Below are positions 58,028-62,708 of a DNA stretch of 62,708 nt, in pieces. The position numbers and the translations under genes are program-made. The stretch's first letter is position 1, and the number at the start of each line of letters is the position of its first letter. Below the pieces are notes generated by a model. That model did no database searches. It was not told the DNA's origin and saw only the letters and a list, made by a program, of their open reading frames with translations. The DNA is from Cylindrodendrum hubeiense (Eukaryota > Ascomycota > Sordariomycetes > Hypocreales > Nectriaceae), in NCBI GenBank assembly GCA_014621425.1, contig JAANBB010000229.1:1-62708 (forward strand), read 5' to 3'.

Positions 58028-61000
58028 ATGTTGAGGAATTCCCTCTGCCGAGCCAGCTCCCAGCTGCTCCGTGGCGCCCGATGCTCCGGTGCCTCGTCTT
58101 CCGCCTTCGTCTCGACCACCTCGGCCAGGACTTCATCATGGAAGCTTGCGTCTGCTCGCCGCCCGCTGGCCGTCGCTGGCCGTCGCACCTATGCCACCAG
58201 CGCGACCAACTCGCCCCCCGATCCCAGCGATAACTTCCTCTCTGGAAGCACCGCCAACTACATCGACGAGATGTACATGCAGTGGAAGCAGGACCCTGAG
58301 AGCGTCCACGTCTCGTGGCAGATCTACTTCCGGAACATGGAGAGCGGCGACATGCCCGTCTCCCAAGCCTTCCAGCCGCCTCCCAACCTGGTCCCCAACA
58401 TGACTGGCGGCGTCCCTCGACTCTCTGGCGGCCTCGCCATGGAGTCTGGTTCCGACGTCACCAACCATCTCAAGGTCCAGCTCCTTGTCCGCGCCTACCA
58501 GGCCCGTGGTCACCACACTGCCAACATCGACCCCCTCGGCATCCGCAACACCAGCGACTCCACCGGCTTCGCCAACGCCAGGCCCAAGGAGCTCACTCTC
58601 GAGCACTACCAGTTCACTGAGAAGGACCTCGATACCGAGTACACTCTTGGCCCCGGTATTCTTCCCCGATTCAAGCGTGAGGGCCGTGAGAAGATGACCC
58701 TCCGCGAGATCGTCGATACTTGCGAAAAGGTCTACTGCGGCTCCTTCGCTGTCGAGTTCATCCACATTCCCGACCGCGAGAAGTGCGACTGGCTCCGTGA
58801 GCGCCTCGAGGTGCCCCAGCCCTTCAAGTACTCCATTGATGAGAAGCGCCGCGTTCTCGACCGTCTCATCTGGAGCTCTAGCTTCGAGAACTTCCTCGCC
58901 ACCAAGTACCCCAACGACAAGCGATTCGGTCTTGAGGGTTGCGAGACTCTTGTTCCTGGTATGAAGGCCCTCATCGACCGCAGTGTCGATTATGGTGTCA
59001 AGGATATTGTCATTGGTATGCCCCATCGTGGCCGTCTTAACGTTCTCAGCAACGTCGTCCGAAAGCCCAACGAGTCCATCTTCAGCGAGTTCGCTGGTAC
59101 TTCCGGCGGCGAGGACGAGGGCTCTGGCGATGTCAAGTACCACTTGGGTATGAACTTTGAGCGTCCCACTCCCTCCGGCAAGCGCGTCCAGCTTTCCCTG
59201 GTCGCCAACCCCTCCCATCTCGAGGCCGAGGACCCCGTCGTCCTGGGCAAGACCCGCGCTATCCAGCACTACAACAACGATGAGAAGACTCACCGCACTG
59301 CCATGGGCGTTCTGCTCCACGGTGACGCTGCCTTCGCCGGCCAGGGCATTGTCTACGAGTGTCTCGGCTTCCACTCACTCCCTGCCTTCTCCACCGGCGG
59401 TACCATCCACCTTGTTGTCAACAACCAGATTGGTTTCACCACCGACCCCCGTTTCTCCCGCTCCACTGCCTACTGCACAGATATCGCCAAGGCTATCGAT
59501 GCCCCCGTCTTCCACGTCAACGCCGACGATGTTGAGGCTGTCAACTTTGCCTGCCAGCTGGCTGCCGATTGGCGCGCCGAGTTCCAGCACGATGTCGTCA
59601 TCGACCTCAACTGCTACCGAAAGTACGGCCACAACGAGACCGATCAGCCCTCGTTCACCCAACCCCTCATGTACAAGCGCATCAATTCCAAGGAGCCTCA
59701 AATCGATGTCTACGTCAACAAGCTCCTCCAGGAGGGCACTTTCACCAAGGAGGATGTTGAGGAGCACAAGCAGTGGGTCTGGGGAATGCTCGAGGAGAGC
59801 TTCACCAAGTCCAAGGAGTACACCCCCACTTCCAAGGAGTGGACCACCTCGGCCTGGAACGGCTTCAAGTCTCCCAAGGAGCTGGCCACTGAGATTCTGG
59901 ACCAGAACGAGACTCGAGTCGATGGCAAGTCTCTGGAGCACATTGGTGAGGTCATTGGATCTGCCCCTGAGGGCTTCCAGGTTCACCGCAACCTGAAGCG
60001 TATCCTTACGAACCGCTCCAAGTCGGTTCTCGATGGCCAGAACATTGACTTCCCCACCGCCGAGGCTCTTGCCTTTGGAACTCTTGTCACTGAGGGTTAC
60101 CACGTCCGTATTTCCGGCCAGGATGTTGAGCGTGGTACCTTCTCCCAGCGTCACGCCGTCTTCCACGACCAGGAGACCGAGGCCACCTACACTCCTCTCC
60201 AGAACCTGAGCAAGGATCAGGGCAAGTTTGTCATTTCCAACTCGTCTCTGAGTGAGTTTGGTGTTCTTGGCTTCGAGTACGGTTACTCTCTGTCGTCGCC
60301 CAATGCGCTTGTCATGTGGGAGGCCCAGTTTGGTGACTTCGCCAACAACGCTCAATGTATCATTGATCAGTTCATCGCCTCTGGTGAGGTCAAGTGGATG
60401 CAGCGAAGCGGTCTCGTCGTTTCTCTGCCCCACGGCTATGATGGCCAGGGCCCTGAGCACTCATCTGGTCGTCTGGAGCGATACCTTCAGCTCAGCAACG
60501 AGGACCCTCGCGAGTTCCCCTCTGGCGAGAAGCTCGAGCGTCAGCACCAGGACTGCAACATGCAGATTACCTACATGACTACCCCTGCTAACCTGTTCCA
60601 TGCTCTGCGCCGCCAGATGCACCGACAATTCCGAAAGCGTGAGTACCCCCCCTTTAATGACGATTCTACAAACGACCTCAGCTAACAACGCCTCTTAGCC
60701 CTTGTCAACTTCTTCTCTAAGGCTCTGCTCCGTCATCCCATATCTCGCTCCGATATCGAGGATTTCACTGGCCCCAACGCTGGCTTCAAGTGGATCATCC
60801 CCGACCCTGAGCACAAGACCGGTGCCATCAAGGCTCCTGAGGAGATTGACCGAGTCATTCTCTGCTCTGGTCAGGTGTTTGCTGCCCTTCACAAGTACCG
60901 TTCCGAGAACGGCATCGACAACGCCGCCGTCACTCGCATTGAGCAGCTGAACCCCTTCCCTTGGCAACAACTCAAGGAGAACCTTGACATGTACCCCAAC

Positions 61001-61243
61001 GCCAAGACCATCGTCTGGGCCCAGGAGGAGCCTCTCAACGCCGGTGCTTGGAGCTTCACCCAGCCTCGCATTGAGACGCTGCTGAACGAGACTGAGCACC
61101 ACCACCGCAAGCACGTCATGTACGCCGGCCGCAACCCCAGCGCGTCAGTGGCTACTGGTCTTAAGTCTGTGCACACTAAGGAGGAGAATGAGCTTCTGGA
61201 GGCGGCTTTCAACGTGAGGCAGGACAAGCTCAAGGGCGAGTAA
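58028..61243 (+). CDS. KGD1: 2-oxoglutarate dehydrogenase E1 component
   Basis: Two exons, 58028-60638 and 60699-61243, joined by a 60-nt GTGAGT..TTAG intron, giving 1051 residues. After a mitochondrial presequence ([20 protein letters not shown]) comes the E1 N-terminal motif [20 protein letters not shown]. Family hallmarks are [24 protein letters not shown], the thiamine-diphosphate region [28 protein letters not shown], and the E1o C-terminus [16 protein letters not shown]. It catalyses decarboxylation of 2-oxoglutarate and transfer to lipoyl-E2 in the matrix. The codon bias is strong, as in ATP2. Long antisense frames across this gene are by-products of that bias. Confidence 0.97.
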
Positions 61244-61601
61244 AGAGAAGTTGAAAGGAAAGATTTAGAGCTGGATTTGGATGGAATGGTTTCATCACGC
61301 ATGGGTAGCAGCAACGCTCGTTTCGGGGGGGGGCAAGTTAGATGGTTGAGGGGGTCAGGACTCCTCATGTATAACCAATTTGTATCATACCCTCCTAGAC
61401 GAAAGGATAACGTGCATGCGCCTATTCCATCGACATGGGCGTAGGTACGCGAAAGCACGGTTTTTTGTTTGTGTGTTTTAATCGTTTGGCGATGCATAGA
61501 CACGGGGGGTTTTTTGTCTTTGGACCTTCGCATTGCTTCCACTTCCGCTCGCAAGCTTTTAAATTTGTTTGTATTGTTTTTTGCTTTCTGGGACTACGTT
61601 G
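61244..61601. other. Intergenic, convergent KGD1 and CIA1 ends
   Basis: About 360 nt of 3' flanking DNA containing a G9 run near 61325-61333 and a T-rich part. Nothing else recognised. Confidence 0.4.
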
Positions 61602-62708
61602 CTACGTCGAGACGTCGACCTGCCACGGCCGCACCAGACCGTCGTCACCCGTCGTGACGAGCATCTCCTCCTCGCCGCGCCTCTCGGAGCCAGCGTCGTA
61701 GCGCTTACACCATGTAATGTGATTGACTTCGTAGGGCCCGTGGGCATTGGCGTGTGTGGTCAGCAGGTTCCATTTTGATGACTCCTGAGGTTGGTTGCCG
61801 GAAGCCACATCGTCAGTGTTGGCCATGGGCTGGTCCTCGGCTTCCGCCGCCTTCTTGTCCTCTTCTCTGTACAGGGCCACGGTGCCGTCACTTCCAGTGC
61901 TAGCCACCAAGCCGGACTCGCCGCTCCAGGCCACCGAGTAGATATCACGGGTGTGCGCCTTAGGCAGGGTGGCCGTGCAAGCCCACTCCTCCCGCAAAGA
62001 CCTCCGCATGGTGTTGGGGATGCCGCCCAGGGAGCTCTTCGACCCAGGACCGTCCTCGTCCGCATCGGTGTCATCCTCGGTGAGTGTCCACACGCGGATG
62101 GTCCCGTCGGCCGAGAAGGTCATGAGCCGCGGAAAGCGCTCGCCAGCGCGGGCCGGCCCTCCCACTCGCAGTCCCCAGACGGTGCCTTCGTGGCCCTCAA
62201 GAACGGCGACGCACACCCACTCGGCGTCACCATCCTCGCGCCAGATGCGGACGGTGTTGTCGTAGCTGGCGCTGGCGAGGACGTCAGCGCCGTAGCGGCG
62301 GCGGGCGTTGCGGCCAGGGACGTCGGGGCACCAAGCTACGGCCTTGACGTCTCCCTCGTGCTCGTTGAGGACGGCGATAGTTTCCCACTCATCGTCGGCC
62401 TCGGACGCACCAATGTCTTCCCAAATCCAGACAGACTTGTCGCGCGAGCAGGTGGCGAGGTAGGAACCTGAGGGTGAGAAGGTGCAAGACTTGATTTCCG
62501 AGTCGTGGCCCTCGAGGACGAGCGTAAACTCCCAGTCCTTGTCGTCGGGCTTGTTGTTGTCGTCGTCGTCGTCGCTGTCATCTCGATTTGCCTTCACTAC
62601 GCTTTGGGCCGTCACTTCGACCTCAAGGCCGCCCTCGTTCCCCGCGGCGTCGGCGACATCGCCGTCCCAGCGCCAGATACCGGCGGTGGAGTCGAAGCTG
62701 CCGGAGAC
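61602..62708 (-). CDS. CIA1: Cytosolic Fe-S assembly WD40 protein Cia1/CIAO1 (partial, 5' end off the edge)
   Basis: The minus-strand frame is open to the window edge; 368 residues are visible and the N-terminus lies beyond. WD40 repeats are clear: GSFDSTAGIWRWDGD, GHDSEIKSCTFSPSG..CSRDKSVWIWE, EHEGDVKAVAWCPD..SASYDNTVRIWRED, GHEGTVWGLRVGG..FSADGTIRVWTL, HTRDIYSVAWSGESG and the final EVNHITWCKR..TGDDGLVRPWQV. The order and sequence fit Cia1/CIAO1, the targeting subunit that hands Fe-S clusters to cytosolic and nuclear apoproteins such as DNA polymerases and helicases. Asp-rich inserts (DDSDDDDDNNKPDDKD) sit between blades, as in other filamentous fungi. No intron is seen in this part. Confidence 0.9.
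   Translation of the reverse strand, partial: VSGSFDSTAGIWRWDGDVADAAGNEGGLEVEVTAQSVVKANRDDSDDDDDNNKPDDKDWEFTLVLEGHDSEIKSCTFSPSGSYLATCSRDKSVWIWEDIGASEADDEWETIAVLNEHEGDVKAVAWCPDVPGRNARRRYGADVLASASYDNTVRIWREDGDAEWVCVAVLEGHEGTVWGLRVGGPARAGERFPRLMTFSADGTIRVWTLTEDDTDADEDGPGSKSSLGGIPNTMRRSLREEWACTATLPKAHTRDIYSVAWSGESGLVASTGSDGTVALYREEDKKAAEAEDQPMANTDDVASGNQPQESSKWNLLTTHANAHGPYEVNHITWCKRYDAGSERRGEEEMLVTTGDDGLVRPWQVDVST

Noticed and set aside
58136..60460. Two very long minus-strand frames (412 and 361 codons) across KGD1
   Set aside because: They mirror the strongly biased codons of KGD1, have Leu/Val/Gly-rich composition and no family features.

Overview
This window is nuclear DNA from a filamentous ascomycete. 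Introns are short (about 50-300 nt) with GT..AG borders and CTAAC/CTGAC-like branch sites. There are Zn2Cys6 transcription factors, a Mus7/MMS22-family gene, and GC-rich third codon positions. Gene content and protein style fit Sordariomycetes, most likely Hypocreales, but I cannot name the species.

Layout. At 0.3-6.7 kb are three genes: a peroxiredoxin-like protein (+), a catechol-type O-methyltransferase (-) and a conserved low-complexity protein of unknown role (-). From 6.7 to 16.9 kb is a gene-poor block with simple repeats, two decayed reading frames whose internal stops are TGA/TAG (RIP-like), a 19-G tract and a small tandem repeat. At 16.9-18.6 kb is an intronless GH47 alpha-mannosidase (-). 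Near 21 kb is a 50-codon remnant of ORC5 (-), cut off just before its Walker A motif. At 21.4-28.1 kb is the very large MMS22/Mus7 replication-repair gene (-), divergent from a 58-residue membrane micropeptide gene (+). At 29.3-34 kb a Zn2Cys6 regulator (-) is divergent from a DHA1-type MFS transporter (+) that carries a homopolymer frameshift.

From 34.6 kb to the right edge the genes are mostly housekeeping and rich in mitochondrial functions: COX5 (+), mitochondrial ClpX (-), glycogen branching enzyme (+), ATP synthase beta (+), a second Zn2Cys6 regulator (-), a decayed P-loop GTPase (-), a mitochondrial AAA ATPase (+, apparent frameshift), TFIIH subunit Tfb1/p62 (-), 2-oxoglutarate dehydrogenase E1 (+), and the C-terminal part of the Fe-S assembly WD40 protein Cia1 (-, runs off the edge).

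How the genes work together. Oxidative metabolism dominates the right half: KGD1 feeds the TCA cycle, COX5 and ATP2 serve the respiratory chain and ATP synthase, ClpX and the AAA ATPase are organelle chaperones or unfoldases, and Cia1 matures cytosolic and nuclear Fe-S proteins. The TF-MFS pair looks like a local regulator with an efflux pump. I found no secondary-metabolite core enzyme, CRISPR array, rRNA or convincing tRNA. No clearly new system is evident. The most interesting signals are the decayed genes, the ORC5 breakpoint, a GC-AG intron and the micropeptide. Splice sites were chosen by eye from reading-frame continuity and family resemblance, and none was checked against transcripts.
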